Positions 13,201 to 25,545 of a stretch of 64,000 bases of DNA are shown piece after piece; position 1 is the first letter of the stretch, and every line of letters starts with the position of its first letter. The translations under genes were made by a program, and so were the position numbers. Origin of the DNA: Eucalyptus grandis (Eukaryota > Streptophyta > Magnoliopsida > Myrtales > Myrtaceae); the NCBI RefSeq assembly GCF_016545825.1, contig NC_052613.1, positions 5,146,001 through 5,210,000 on the forward strand, written 5' to 3'. The notes under the pieces were generated by a model. The model made no database searches, was not told the DNA's origin, and saw only the letters and a program-made list of their open reading frames with translations.

Positions 13201-13419
13201 AGTAAAATAATTCTTTCATTATTTTACTTAGGTGTCTAATCGACCTACCATAAACTGATTAGTGGTGACTCCTAAATAAAATCCATTTGCATGTTAAGAA
13301 ATTTGAACATAAATCGCGAATTGGTATGGGCTTGGGAGAGCCCGAGCTAAGCTTAAAGACTTAGTAATCCATTAACCTAATTTTAGGTGGTTCACATCCC
13401 GAAAAATTGGGTCGCGACA
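10255..13419 (+). mobile_element. Nested solo LTR, 3.2 kb, with target duplication
   Basis: Begins TGTTGACACC and ends GGTCGCGACA, the TG...CA ends of an LTR. It is flanked by acgga (10,250-10,254) and acggg (13,420-13,424). The uninterrupted sister LTR reads gacggggtgag near 21,416, which confirms the insertion point. A TATA box (tataaaag, 10,710-10,717) and absence of gag/pol support a solo LTR rather than a full element. GC-rich DNA at 10,840-11,680 keeps several frames open, but no known protein is seen. The ggagtcgccacta-type motif near its end and its size suggest a Ty3/Gypsy Tat-like family (low certainty). A related solo LTR lies inverted at 50,340-53,118. Confidence 0.75.
10710..10717 (+). 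promoter_or_regulatory. TATA box of the solo LTR
   Basis: tataaaag lies about 455 bases inside the TG end of the element, where an LTR promoter is expected. Downstream the sequence becomes GC-rich, consistent with an R/leader region. Confidence 0.5.
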
Positions 13420-15891
13420 ACGGGATGAGACAAAGTCTCAGCGAGTTTACACCCTAAACCCCGATTAGGTTGAGAATTTACCTAAAGGCAACCTAAACAT
13501 GCACTATACATGACTTACCTTGCCTCAGCACCTTCCTGCACATTAGCCCATCATATATCTCATATGCACACAACAAACGTATTTAATAACTAGAACATCT
13601 TATCTCATATCTCAACCAATCACAAGGGTCTTAATTATAAAGCCAAACCATTATAACACGTCTCATACCGTGCCACACAATTTTGTCTCATAATCAGGTG
13701 CATCTATTTCAATCACTCAGGCATGTCCCAGTTATTATGACCCAACGGGCACAGCTAACTCATCAATCAGTGGTCATCCGGCATAACCGGACGTCATCTC
13801 GCCCCATCAAGCATGGCATTGTCCCATGTAAACACATCAGGACAACACTCTATAAGGAGCATCGGTTTGGCCTTTACCGTAATTCGGCATCTGTTGTCAA
13901 GGGCATCTGAACTTAATTAGGTATCATCCCGCATAAACGCATCAGGATAGGTTCACTACCCCGCGTAAACACATTAGGGTATTAGGTGATCACACACTAA
14001 CACATACTTGGCCAAGAACATCGTGCTTTATACTCAAATACTTCCATTTCAAATAATAGACTTGACCAATTTTCCTCATATTAAAAATACCCGGTAAAAT
14101 AATTGTGCGTGGTTACACAGTCAAATTAAACCATAAAATGTGGTACCCTCATTTAAAAATTCCACGATTTTATATAGTACCTAAAATATGTTTAGCATAG
14201 AAAACCGACACTCGGTATTTTTCTAATTAAATACCCAAAAAATCACTTATTGCAATAATAATAAAAAAATATCACCAAGTACTCAATTGCGTAATTTAGC
14301 AATCAATTTCACGAATCAATTCAACCATGACAATCAGCGTAAAATTCTGACAATCGGTTATCCCGGCACAATTTACGCTAATTGCAATTAATTAAATAAA
14401 TTGCAAATTATCTAAACTAAAACACTTGATTAATATAATTAATCTAACCAAACTAATCTAATTGAACTAATTAAACTAACCTAGCTAGGCTAATTATCTT
14501 AATCTAATTAATCTAACTCAATAACCTAACTAACCACCTAACTAACTAATTGGACTAACTAAATAACCTAACTAACTAGTTGAACTAATTAAGGATTAAC
14601 ACTAATCCTTAATTAACACTAATCCACCTAACTAAGTGCAATTAACTTCTTAATCCAAGATTAAGGCGTTAACTCACCGGATTAGCAAGGAAACGGGTTC
14701 ACGGCAACGGCGGCACGACGGCGGTGAGATCCCGTGCCTACAATGTCTCCCATGGAGGGCCGAAAAGGGTTGAAAACGGCCAACAAACCTCATGGCTTGC
14801 TGCTGGAAGCCAGTTCTACTTGAGCTGGTCGAGGGGCTACCGGTGGTTGGAACGACGCGGGTAGGGACGGCGGATAGATAGGTTGGCAGCTGGAGCGGTG
14901 CAAGTGAGCGGACGGCCTGCTCGAGATGGCGGTCAAGCAAGGGCTGGCTTTGGTGGATGGCAGCGGCTTGGCGAGCTAACGAGCTGGACGCAAGGCTGGA
15001 ATCGTGAGCTTCGAGCTGGCACGGGTGGTTGGCGACTACTGGACTAGACAGTGCGGCTGGCGGTGACTGGTGGCTTCAGTGGGGCCTGGAGTTAATTGGA
15101 AATGGAGGTTGCAAAAGGTGAAATGAAGAGGAAGAAAGCATAAGCTCTTCTGTAGGGGGCTGGTCGCAGCTTGAAGGAGGAGGGGGGAACAAGAGGCTTT
15201 GGAAGTCCATGTTGTGGCCAATGAGCAACCAAGGGAAAATATCTTGCACTTGGGTGCATGGACACCAAAGTCTCCAGCCACCAAAGTCATGCCTTCCTCC
15301 AAGGGTGATTTTCCCTCAAATATTCACAAAACAAACCCAATTGGCACCCAAAAAAATGCCCATGTAGCAGCCCCTACGAATTTCCCTCAAATTCCTCACA
15401 ATTTAATTCAATTTGGTGGCCAAAGTTTCTCTAATTCAGCCCAAAGAAGTCAATATGCAACCCAATGGCTAATTTCCTTCCAAAGCTTCACAAAACAAAC
15501 CAAATTGGTGGCCCAAAAATCCCATAATTTTGCCCATCCGAATTCCTTTGTTTTACTTTGCCGAATTTGATTTTTTCGCACAATTCTGGGCTCAACAGAA
15601 TTTTCCGAAAAGATGAGACGAAATCCTAAAAATGAATCGTGACACATTCGAATGTTCAATTATCGAAACCGAGTTCAATTTCATGTTTAAAATCAACCGG
15701 ACGCGATTTTAGTACAATCCAACCTACTTTATAGCTTTTAGGAGATTTATTGCGATTATATCCCTTAATGGCTTAACTCAATAGATTTATTAACTCGTGA
15801 GTGATCAGTTTAGAGAAAAAGGACCATAGACGTGTCGATGAAAAGCCCATTTCATTTTATTGAGACGTGGTTGAAAATTTAGGATGTCACA

Positions 15892-15905
15892 ACTCTTCCA
15901 TTCTT
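15892..15905 (-). other. Polypurine tract of the Gypsy element
   Basis: On the minus strand the bases next to the 3' LTR read aagaatggaagagt, a purine-rich stretch directly before TGTGACATCC. It is preceded by gaggacgaaatttttat, the usual text before a Tekay-type PPT. Confidence 0.55.
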
Positions 15906-16298
15906 ATAAAAATTTCGTCCTCGAAATTTAAACTATTACAATTCTTCTTCAAAAAGGTGGAGGTATTATCATCTCATTGATTCTTCGATTTCCCAAGTAG
16001 CTCATTCTGTCTCGTGGTGTTGCTAGACCACTTTCACCAAAGAGATCGTCTTGGTACGCAGCACTTGCTCCTTTCGATCCGCGATCTGAACTGGCCTTCC
16101 CACGTATGACACTTTGTCGTCCATGTCTAATTCTTCAAAATTCATAACGTGGGTCGGGTCAAGTTTATACTTTCTTACTATCGACACGTGGAAGACATCA
16201 TGCACCTGGGCAAGCATTGGCGGTAACACAAAACGATACTCCAAAATCCCTATTTTTTCCAAAATTTCAAAGGGATCGATGTGGCTCAGACTTACCAT
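15906..16298 (-). pseudogene. Gypsy pol C-terminal end (chromodomain-like tail)
   Basis: On the minus strand the frame reads HIDPFEILEKIG, then FHVSIVRKY, the usual tail after Gypsy integrase. A stop-interrupted remnant ending ATWEIEESM corresponds to the chromodomain-like end. In-frame stops lie where conserved residues are expected, so this end cannot be translated whole. Confidence 0.7.
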
Positions 16299-17330
16299 TT
16301 TTTGCTGAAGCGCGAAGTACCCCTCATTGGTGACGCTTTAAGAAAGATGTGTTCACCAACTTGGAATTTCAATGGTCTTCGCCACTTATCTGTATGACTT
16401 TTCTAACAACTCTGAGTGGTCTTCAGTCTTTCTCGAACGATTCTGATGGCGTCCACTGACTGCTGAATCAACTCAGGGTCAGTAATATTCTGCTCTCCAA
16501 CTTTGTCCAAACAAACTGGAGTTCTATAAGCTCTGCCATACAACGCTTCAAATGGTGCCATCTGAATGTTCTACTTATAACTGTTGTTGTAGTCAAACTC
16601 AAGTAGATGAAGCTGTTCTTCCTAGCTTCCTTTGAAGTCCAACACACGAGCTCGCAGCATGTCCTCGAGAGTTTGAATCGTCCTCTCAAATTGGCTATCC
16701 GTCTAAGGATGATAGGCCGTACTATACTGCAACTTCATTCTCAAGGCTGTTTGTAAACTTTTCCAAAAGGCTGCTGTGAACTTTGGGTCTCGATTAGACG
16801 TAATTGTCACTGACACTCCATGCAAACGAACTATCTGACGCATGTACAACTCAGCATATCTGTCCAATACAAAATCCTTTTGCACGGCGATGAAGTAAGC
16901 AGACTTCGTCAATCTGTCAACTACAGTCTATGTAAAATCATTAACTCTTTGACTCATTGGTAATCCCATCACAAAATTCATTGTGATATGTTTCCATTTC
17001 CACTCGGGAATCTCAAGAGATTGCAACAACCCTCTACGCTTGCAATGATGTGCTCTCACTTGCTAGCACGTCAGACACTTGGTGAGATGTCTAGCGATAT
17101 CTACCTTCATACCGGTCCACCAATAATGTTGACGCAGATTTCAATATAACTTCGTACTACCTGGATGAATGCAATAGTTGCTACAATGCGCTTGTGACAA
17201 TATCTCCTCCTTAAGTTCTGCATCGTCAGATACACACAATCTTCCACGAAACTTTAGTATCCCGTCTTCAGAAACTTGAAAATCAGCCTTTCTCTTTTCT
17301 ACATCCTCTTGCAGAATTTTCTAGATCTTA
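16299..17330 (-). pseudogene. Gypsy integrase region, degenerate
   Basis: Minus-strand frames show the HHCC-finger remnant near 17,040-17,100, broken by a TAG, and part of the DDE core near 16,703-16,912. The usual S-D-R-D block reads SNRDPKFT here, so the catalytic aspartate is replaced by asparagine. More integrase text at 16,468-16,689 is split into other frames. Integration activity would be lost. Confidence 0.7.
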
Positions 17331-18680
17331 AGATTTATCAACTACAACGTCTTAATTCTTATCTGTACTTTCGGTTCAATTCTAAGGGTAGCCTTAAGAC
17401 TTGAGAGGTGGCCTTCCTCAAATTTGAAAATCGAATCTCGAGCTCTTTTGAGGAGGATCCACTCTTGAATCACTATATGCGTAATCGATGACTTCTGACT
17501 CAACACATCAGCGGCCTTATTAGCTTTTCCAGGATGATGCATAATGTCGCAGTCATAGTCCTTGAGAAGTTCCATCCAACAACGTTATCTCATGTTCAAC
17601 TCATTTTGAGAGAATAAGTACTTAAAGCTTTGGTGGCTTGTAATGATCTAGAACCTTTCTCCACACAAGTAATGTCTCAAATCTCTAGAGCGAAGATAAT
17701 CGCTACGAGTTCTAAGTCACGCGTCGAGTAATTCAACTCATGAGTCTCAACTGACGGGACGCGTATGCAACAACCCTTTCATGTTGCATTAACACGCAAC
17801 CTAGTCCTCTGAACGACGCATCAATATAGATATCATATCCTCTAGGATCAGACGAAATCGTCAACACGAGTGTGGTAGTCAGCTTCTGCTTAAACTCTTG
17901 GAAACAACGCTCGCACTTATCTGTCCATACGAACTTCTCTTCCTTCTTTAGCAGTCGAGTCAGCAGCATGGCTATTATAAAGAATCCTTCCACGAATCGT
18001 CTGTAATAGCCTGCCAATCCCAAGAAACTTCTAATCTCTGTCACCGTTGTCGATCTTGGCTAGTTGATCACTGCTTTGATCTTAGTCGGGTCCACGGAAA
18101 TTCCTTCACTAGAAATCACGTGACCTAAGAAAGCTACACGAATCAGCCAAAACTCGTTCTTACTGAACTTGGTGTACAGTCCATGATCTCGCAGAGTCTA
18201 AAGCGCTATCCTCAAATGTCTTTCATGCTCCTCTAGACTTCTCAAGTATACCAGGATGTCGTCAATAAACACTATCATGAATGGATCCAAATACTCCTTG
18301 AATACTCGATTCATTAGATCCATGAAAGCAGCTAGGATGTTGGTCAAACCAAACGACATTATGGTGAACTCATAATGGCCGTAACACGTACGAAACGCCG
18401 TCTTCGGTATGTCTTCTTTCTTGATCCTTAGCTGATGATACCTTATCCTCAAGTCGATCTGAGAAAATATCGACACTCCTTGCAGCTGGTCAAACAAGTC
18501 ATCAATCCTTGACAACGGGTACTTATTCTTGATACTCACCTATTGAGTTGCCGATAGTCGATGCAAAGACGCAATGAACCATCTTTCTTCCTCACGAACA
18601 AAACTGGTGCTCCCCAAGGTGATGCACTAGGGCGTATAAATCCGTTGTCTAACAACTCCTGCATCTGCACCTTTAATTCA
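17331..18680 (-). pseudogene. Gypsy reverse transcriptase and RNase H, degenerate
   Basis: At 18,198-18,539 on the minus strand lies the RT palm with FIDDILVY, the F-x-D-D catalytic motif, still present. An upstream block reads [12 protein letters not shown], where D-L-R-S-G-Y-H-Q is usual. At 17,733-18,044 the RT thumb and RNase H start are seen (FLGLAGYYRRF, YIDASFRGLG). At 17,342-17,575 the end appears (HHPGKANKAADVLS). Stops and shifts separate the parts. Confidence 0.8.
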
Positions 18681-19484
18681 TTCAATTATGATAACGCCAT
18701 ACAGTAAGGAACCATAGAGATTGGCTCCGTCCCGGGGGCCAACTTAATTATAAACTCGATCTTCCTTTCTGGGGGCAGACTAAGTAACTCTTGAGGAAAC
18801 ACATCCAAAAACTCTTGTACCACAGCAATGTCCTCCATCTTCAGCTCTTCAATTGTCGTATCCACTACAGTCACCAAGTAACCTTGACAACCCACCTCTA
18901 ATAAACAGGTTGCCTCAAGCGACGAGATTAAAGTAATCGATGGTCCTCCTTAACTTCCAATAAACTCGAAACTTCCACCCACTAATAGGTTAAACTGAAT
19001 CGCTTTATGATAACAGTTTACAGTAGCTTGTTGCTTGATGAGCCAATCCATGCCAATTATCATATCAAAATCATATATGGCTAACACAATCAGATCTATC
19101 CTTTCCTCTCGCTCACCAATAACCAACTTGCAACTAGGACACCCTACTGCAGACAACACATTATCCTTTAACGGGGTAGATATGCTAATGACTAACCTCA
19201 ACGGTTCTGGACTCAACCCCCTCAACTTAATGTACTGCTCAGCAATAAATGAATGCGTAGCTCTAGGGTCAAATAAAGCATAAGCAGCATGGTCGTTTAG
19301 CGAGATCGTACCTGTGACCATGTCTAGTGAGTCCTCTACCTCTCGTTGGGTGACATCATACACCTGTCCTTGTGCTGGAGGTTCGTTCATCGTACCTTGC
19401 AATGCATTATGTGACGCACTTCCTCTATTCTGTCCTATTGGTGGCTGTGGTAACAACATATGTGGTCCCGTCGGCCTGTGCGAA
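18681..19484 (-). pseudogene. Gypsy aspartic protease and linker to RT
   Basis: The minus-strand frame 18,950-19,459 carries the retropepsin region. The active-site triad area reads LFDPRATHSFI instead of the usual D-S/T-G-A-T/S, so the catalytic loop is altered. Further on GMDWL is seen, a common Gypsy block. A linker at 18,686-18,895 contains VFPQELLSLPPERKIEF, the typical entry to RT. Confidence 0.75.
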
Positions 19485-20540
19485 CAACTTCTTATCTGAT
19501 GGTCAAACTGGCCACATCTAAAACACGCTCCCGACCTAGCCGAACATGGGGCTGAACCATGTCACCTCCCACAAAAACGATCACGCCATTTTAGTTGGGT
19601 GCCGACTTTCCTATCCCACCCTTCCGGTTGGGCAAATGGGATACCTTCCCCCTGACATTGGCTTCTTTCCGAATCGATTTCCATCTCTGTTGGACCTAAA
19701 CCACGACCCAGATGTGGCGGCTTGTTTGTTTAAATTCCTTTCAATCAGCTACGCCTTTTCATACAGATTGTTGTAATCCTTCACATTAAACAGCACCAAC
19801 GGGTCCTTAAGCTCCAGTCAGAGGCCATCTTTGAACCTCCTAACTCTGTTCACTAGATCCTCGATCAATCTGGGGGCGTATTCGGACAACTCGACAAACT
19901 TCGCCTCGTACTGGTCTACAAACATCAGACCTTGACAGAGATGTTGAAATTCTGCCATCTTATGTTCTCTAGCGCAGTCAAAAAAGTACTTTCCATTAAA
20001 GACTTTAGTGAAGGCGTTCCACACTGGAACCACGCCTTCAGGAAACACTCTTCCGTTGGTGGCCCTCCACCAGGTGCTTGCATTTCCCTGCAACTGGTAG
20101 ACCGCAAGGACTACCTTGTCTTCCTCCGAGCACCTTAGTAGTGTGAAGCCCTTCTCTAATTCTTGGATCTAGAGGGTTGCAACCTCAGGATCACCTGCTC
20201 CTAAGAACCTCGGCAGGTTCAACTTCAAAAACTGCTCAATTAACTTGTGCATCGATCACTCCCCGATCACATTCCTAGGTGGAACCTCGGCAAGTCTGGA
20301 GGCTTGATTCTAGGCCTGCTGCCTCATCAAAGTCCCTAACGTCTTGAGCATCTCCACGATCCCGTCTATCCTAGGATCGCCAGGTGTTGCTGCACCAGTA
20401 TTGGCCTACATCAGTACTCTTACACTTGCACTGACCTGAGCCGGCACTCTACCTCGGGTACCAACCCTAGTTGGCGTCCTACCCTGAGTGACAGAATTAA
20501 TTGTCCTCTTCCGAGGAGTTCTTCACTCCAAATCGCTCAT
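19485..20540 (-). pseudogene. Gypsy gag with intact CCHC knuckle, frame broken
   Basis: The minus-strand frame 19,818-20,093 is a retrotransposon gag domain (ASTWWRATNG, VWNAFTKVFNGKYF). The zinc knuckle near 19,485-19,527 keeps all four ligands (C-x2-C-x4-H-x4-C, FRCGQFDHQIRSC). The frame from the first ATG after the PBS (near 20,540) meets a stop after five codons, so gag is not translatable as it stands. Confidence 0.75.
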
Positions 20541-20713
20541 GATACAGACTCTTTATAGAACTTGCTTTCTAATTCCACACAGAATTAGGAACTTAAGCGA
20601 CCCACACAAAACAATCAATCAATCAATCAATCACAGGCGTCAGTATAAGGAAAAAGCCTTTTCTACTAACTATCCCAAGACTCGTCACACCTTATCACTC
20701 CAGACACTGACTA

Positions 20714-20725
20714 GCTCTGATACCA
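20714..20725 (-). other. Primer-binding site of the Gypsy element
   Basis: The minus strand reads TGGTATCAGAGC, complementary to the 3' end of plant initiator tRNA-Met. It lies 13 bases inside the 5' LTR, whose inner edge is at 20,739. This fixes element orientation. Confidence 0.9.
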
Positions 20726-20738
20726 CTTCGGGCAAGGA

Positions 20739-23700
20739 TGTCACTCCCTGAACCTCAGGCATGCACACATCCTTTGATGGTCGACTAAAATGCGACGTTC
20801 TCAAGACGCATCGCCAACCCATTCGTTTTATGCACATGCGGAAGCGAATTCATAAACTCCAGACAATAATCAAACATGGGATAGAAAAGCAGGACAACCA
20901 ATTTTCACAAAACACACTTTATAAACATATTAGGTTTATATACAGGAGTCTCTATGTAAAAAGAAGCTACTAAGCCAATCCTACCCCGGACCCTACCTAC
21001 TCGGGATTTGGGTCTACCATGACACCGTAAGGAATGTCGATGTCTAAAGGATCAACTACCTCTACTTCAAGCCCTTTAGCTTCCGGCCCCAGGTTCATCG
21101 CGATATTTTCCAAAATATCGATGTCCACAACAAGGTTGAGTACCTCCTCATACTCGATATCGACGATAGATCTGTCAAAACCCTCAAAGGGGCCATCCTG
21201 AACCACGTTAGGCCTATTACGAAATCACGCTTTGAAGCGATGAGGTACTAATTGAGGTAAGCCCTCATCGACCCAAATAGTGGTAACTATGAGCTCACGG
21301 GTCCAGGTGGTCCCGTGGATAGGTAGAAAGGTATGCTTGATCTCCGCCTCTCGTGGCCACCTAAAATGCAAATGCCAAACCTCCATCTAAGGACTTAAAA
21401 AATTTTAAACCAAGACGGGGTGAGACAAAGTCTTAGCGAGTCTACACCCTAAACCCCGATTAGGACGAGAATTCACCTAGAGGCAACCTAAACATGCACC
21501 ATACAGGACTTACCTCACCTCAACACCTTCCTGCACGTTAGCCCATCATATATCTCATATGCACATAGCAAACGTATTTAATAACTGGAATATCTTATCA
21601 CATCTCTCAACCAATCACGAGGGTCCCGATTATAAAGCCAAACCGTTATGACACGTCCATACCGTGTTACACAATTTTGTCTCATAATCAGGCACAGCTA
21701 TTTCAATCACTCAAGTATGTCCTAGTTATTACGACCCAACGGTCACGGCCAACTCATCAATCGGTGGTCATCAAGCATAACCGAGCGTTGTCTCGCCCCG
21801 TCGAGCACGACATCGTCCCGCATAAACGCATCAGGATAGCATTCCATAAGAAGCATCGGTTCAGCCTCTACTGTAATCCGGCATCCGTTGTGAAGGGCAT
21901 TTGAATTTAATCAGGCATCGTCCTGCGTAAACGCATCAATACAGGTTCACTACCCTGCATAAACATATCAAGGTATTAGGTGATCACACATCAGCACATA
22001 CTTGGCCAAGAACATCGTGCTTTGCACTCAAATACTTCCATTTCAAATAATGGACTTGGTCAAATTTTCTTCATATTAAAAATACTTGGTAAAATAATTG
22101 TGCATGATCACACAGTCAAATTGAACCATAAAACGTGGTACTCTCTCATTTCAAAATTCCACAATTTTATATAGTACCTAAAATATTTTTGGCTTCAAAA
22201 ATCAACATCCGATATTTTTTTGATTACATACCCAAAAAAATCATTTTTTGTAATAATAATAAATAAAATCATCACCAAGCATCCAATTGCATAATTTAGC
22301 AATCAATTTCACTAATCAGTTCAATCACGGCGATCGGTGTAAAATTCTAACAACCGGCTACCCCGGCACAATTTACGCTAATTGTAATTAATTAAATAAA
22401 TTGCAAATAATTAAATAAGTTGAAAAATATTTAAACTTAATCACTTGATTAATCTAATTAATCTAACCAAACTAATCTAATTGAACTAATTAAACTAACC
22501 TAGTTAGGCTAATTATCTTAATCTAACTAAATAACCTAACTAACCACCTAATTAACTAATTAGACTAACTAAATAACTTAACTAACTAGTTGAACTAACT
22601 AAGGATTAACACGAATCCTTAATTAACACTAATCCACCTAACTAAGTGCAATTAACTTCCTAATCCAATATTAGGGCGTTAACTCATCAGACTAGCGAGG
22701 AAACGAGTTCACGGCGATGGCAGCGTGACGGTAGTGAGATCTCATGTCTACGACATCTCCAATAGAGAGCCGAAAGGGGCTAAAAACGGCCAACAAGCTA
22801 CGGCTTGTTGCTGGAAGTCGATTTTGCTTGAGCTGGTCGAGGGGCTACTAGTGGCTGGAGCGGTGCAAGTGAGTGGACGGCTTGCTCGGGTGACGGTCGA
22901 GCAGGGGCTGGCTTTAGCGGATGGCAACGGCTCGGCGAGCTGACGTGCTAGACGCGAGGCTGGACTTGAGAGCTCCGGGCTAGCGCGGGCGACTGGCGAC
23001 TATTAGACTGGACAACACAGCTGGCGGTGACTGGTGGCTTCAATGGGGCCTGGAGTGAACTGGAAATGGAGGTTGCATAAAGTGAAATGAAGAGGAAGAA
23101 AGCATAAGCTCTTCTGCAGGGAGGCTAGTCGCAGCTTGAAGGAGGAAGGGCGAACAAGAGGCCTTGGAAGTCCATGTTGTGGCCAATGAGCAACCAAGAG
23201 AAAATATCTTGCACTTGGGTGCATGGACACCAAAGTCTTCAGCCACCAAAGTCATGACTTCCTCCAATGGGTGATTTCCCCTCAAATCTTTACAAAACAA
23301 ACCCAATTGGCACCCAAAAAATGCCCATGCAGTAGCCCCAACGAATTTCCCTCCAATTCCTCACAATTTAGTTCAATTTGGAGGCCAAAATTTCTCTAAT
23401 TCAGCCCAAGGAAGTCAATATGCTACCCAATGGCTAATTTCCTTCCAAAGCTTCACAAAACAAACCAAATCAGTGACCCAAAAATCCCTTAATTCTGCCC
23501 ATCCGAATTTCCTTGGTTTTACTTTGCCGAATTCAATTTTTCCACATAATTCCGGGCTCGACGGAATTTTCCCAAAAGATGAGACGAGGTCGTAAAAATG
23601 AATCGTGATATACTCGAATGTTTGATTCCCGAAACCAAGTTCAATTTCGTGGTTAAAATCAACCGGACGCGATTTTAGTACAATCCAACCTACTTGGTAG

Positions 23701-23857
23701 CTTTTAGGGATTTTATCGCGATTATTTCTCTTAACGGCTTCACTCAATAGGTTAGTTAGCTCGTGAGTGATCAGCTCAGAGAAAAAGGACCATAGGTGCA
23801 TCGATGAAAAGCCCATTTCATTTTATCGAGACGGGGTCGAAAATTCAGGATGTCACA
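20739..23857 (-). repeat. 5' LTR of the Gypsy element
   Basis: An uninterrupted LTR of 3,119 bases that on the minus strand starts TGTGACATCC at 23,857 and ends TGACA at 20,739. It aligns with the left LTR along its whole length and gives the empty-site sequence for the nested solo LTR. Short ORFs inside it are chance. Confidence 0.85.
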
Positions 23858-24950
23858 AATACATTGTAATTCAATCCTAAATGGGAAAAAAGAGCAATGC
23901 TAGACTTAAGAAAAATGGATTTATATATGTAAGTGTGTGCGTATATATTAAAATGGATGAAGTGTGAAGAGGAAAATAGTTCAGTAGTTTTTTTTTTTAA
24001 TTTTTCATTTTCTTTGCAAAGTCTAGAGTTTGGCAATTAAGTGAACCATACTTCAACGTTTTTTTAATTATTATGATCTAATAACCATATTTAACGTTCA
24101 AAAATAGCTTTCCACCTCATTTGGTACATTGCTTTATTAAAATCTTTATTTAATTAGTATAATTTCTGGTGGGGAGACAAAGACAAGTAGGCTCGAAAGT
24201 TTCTTGTTTGCATTTTACTTTTCTCATGGCCAAAGCTGAAATTGACCCAAAGACAAACGTTCACTTCTTTTGACGACAAAGATGTGCAAGACCATTGCCC
24301 TACACTCTTGATGCTCCTCTGAATCAATGCTTATTGTGTAAGGGCTACTTGAGATTCTCCCGCCAAGCGTGTTCTACTGCTTAGATAATTCAGAAGTTCT
24401 CTTCCTTTTTTTAATAAGTATAATCTAATTTTCCATTGTTAGTTTCCTTTGTGTAGATCTAGTGCATCTCTATCTGCTTGTGCTTTTGTTCCCGGAGAAA
24501 TAAGTACTCTGTGTTGAATATCAGAGTCACACAACTCTAATAACACTCTCACAAGAGAAGCTCTTTAAAGAATGAGATGAATATACTACTTGCTGAAAAT
24601 ACTTTTCACTCTCTATTTTAAAACGATTACAAGACTCGTTTATATGTAGGCTTAAACACGACTCTTGATATTTCTTAGAAATATGAAAAGACACGTCTAA
24701 ATAAAAAGTAATAAAGACACTTTAATATATGTGTCGAAAAGACTTCCGTTGGAAACTGAATAGCCTTTCGACCAAAACACGAAGAGTCACGAGAGATAGG
24801 TGGTGATATATTCAATATTCTGGGCATATACAAATCAGGTGGTTTGGCTCTATTAGGAGAATTCAAGGATTTTGCATCAATATCAAATCTATCTGGTCAG
24901 CTAACCGTTAATTTAGGAATCCTTTACATTTCTATATGCATCTTCTTTTT
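23858..24950 (+). repeat. NLR upstream unit, copy 1, right part
   Basis: After the Gypsy target duplication this stretch resumes homology with 27,262-28,345. Landmarks are gagcaatgctag (near 23,892 / 27,296), ggtggggagacaaaga (24,170 / 27,551) and ggattttgcatcaat (24,867 / 27,978). It ends where copy 2 approaches the BED exon, but here no BED exon follows: it is an orphan upstream region. It also holds a small solo LTR absent from copy 2. Confidence 0.65.
24512..24817 (+). mobile_element. Small solo LTR, 306 bp
   Basis: Begins TGTTGAATATC and ends GATATATTCAATA, near-inverted termini typical of a Copia LTR (the last CA reads TA). It is flanked by ctctg and ttctg. Copy 2 of the unit (near 27,901-27,938) lacks it, so it inserted after the duplication or was lost there. 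No coding capacity. Confidence 0.6.
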
Positions 24951-25269
24951 ACTAGTCTCGTTCTTATCACAATGGACTTTTGTCTTCTGTATATTCAATA
25001 AATTTACATTTAATAAATTTCATACACTGCTCACCGGGTGATCCTATCCCTGGGTGTAATAACAAGGCCGCACATATTCTCCGCCCAACCCGTATCGGGT
25101 TTGGCTTGCTATATTTTAATTATTTCATTATCATCATACTTGATCTATGTATTTTTGTTTTGATCACTTCGGTGGCCTGTTATGTTTGGGTTCGATTGCG
25201 CTGGGGAATTAAAAGTGGAAAGGCAGCATGATTCACGTTTTGGATAACCAAGGCGAGTTTAAGTATCAA

Positions 25270-25545
25270 AAGGACGTTAATTGGACTCTCAAAGTAATCC
25301 TTCATTTTTCATCATATAAACCTAATCTTCAAAAGCAAATCCCTGATCCCCGGTTGGGGGATTCCAGCCGGAGCCGCCGTTATAGCCATCTTGCGGTGAT
25401 GCTTTGCGGGAGCTCGCTGGACTTACTGTGAGTGCGGGGAAATCTTAGGACAGCTCCTTTATTTGTGATGTTTTTTTTCAAAAATATCAGCAGCGTTTTG
25501 CTTCACCGGCTTTACTGACATAGAGAGAGAGAGAGAAAGATATTA
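25270..25545 (+). repeat. Segment shared with 54.39-54.47 and 55.79-55.94 kb
   Basis: ttggactctcaaagtaatcc near 25,280 recurs near 54,390. The text cttactgtgagtg ... ttaggacagctcctttattt (25,423-25,470) recurs at 55,820-55,860, followed in both places by a GA-rich stretch. At 54.4-55.9 kb this unit is split by later DNA that includes a MITE. No gene recognised. Confidence 0.6.

Larger units (their letters stand above)
9576..15891 (-). repeat. 3' LTR of the Gypsy element (interrupted by a solo LTR)
   Basis: Reads TGTCA... at 9,576 and ends ...GGATGTCACA at 15,891 on the plus strand. Removing the nested insertion (10,255-13,419) and its target duplication leaves about 3,146 bases, against 3,119 for the other LTR. 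Over the first 180 bases I count roughly 18 differences from the other LTR, mostly C/T and G/A changes, which suggests an old insertion decaying by cytosine deamination. Confidence 0.85.
9576..23857 (-). mobile_element. Ty3/Gypsy LTR retrotransposon, Tekay/Del-like, degenerate
   Basis: Two related LTRs (9,576-15,891 including a nested insertion, and 20,739-23,857, each about 3.1 kb) begin TGTGACATCC on the minus strand and end TGACA. A five-base target duplication, aatac, flanks the element at 9,571-9,575 and 23,858-23,862. A tRNA-iMet-type PBS lies 13 bases inside the 5' LTR. Remains of gag, protease, RT, RNase H, integrase and a chromodomain-like tail follow in the Gypsy order on the minus strand. 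Long LTRs and the chromo-like end fit the Tekay/Del group of chromoviruses. Many stops and altered catalytic residues make it non-autonomous. Confidence 0.85.
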
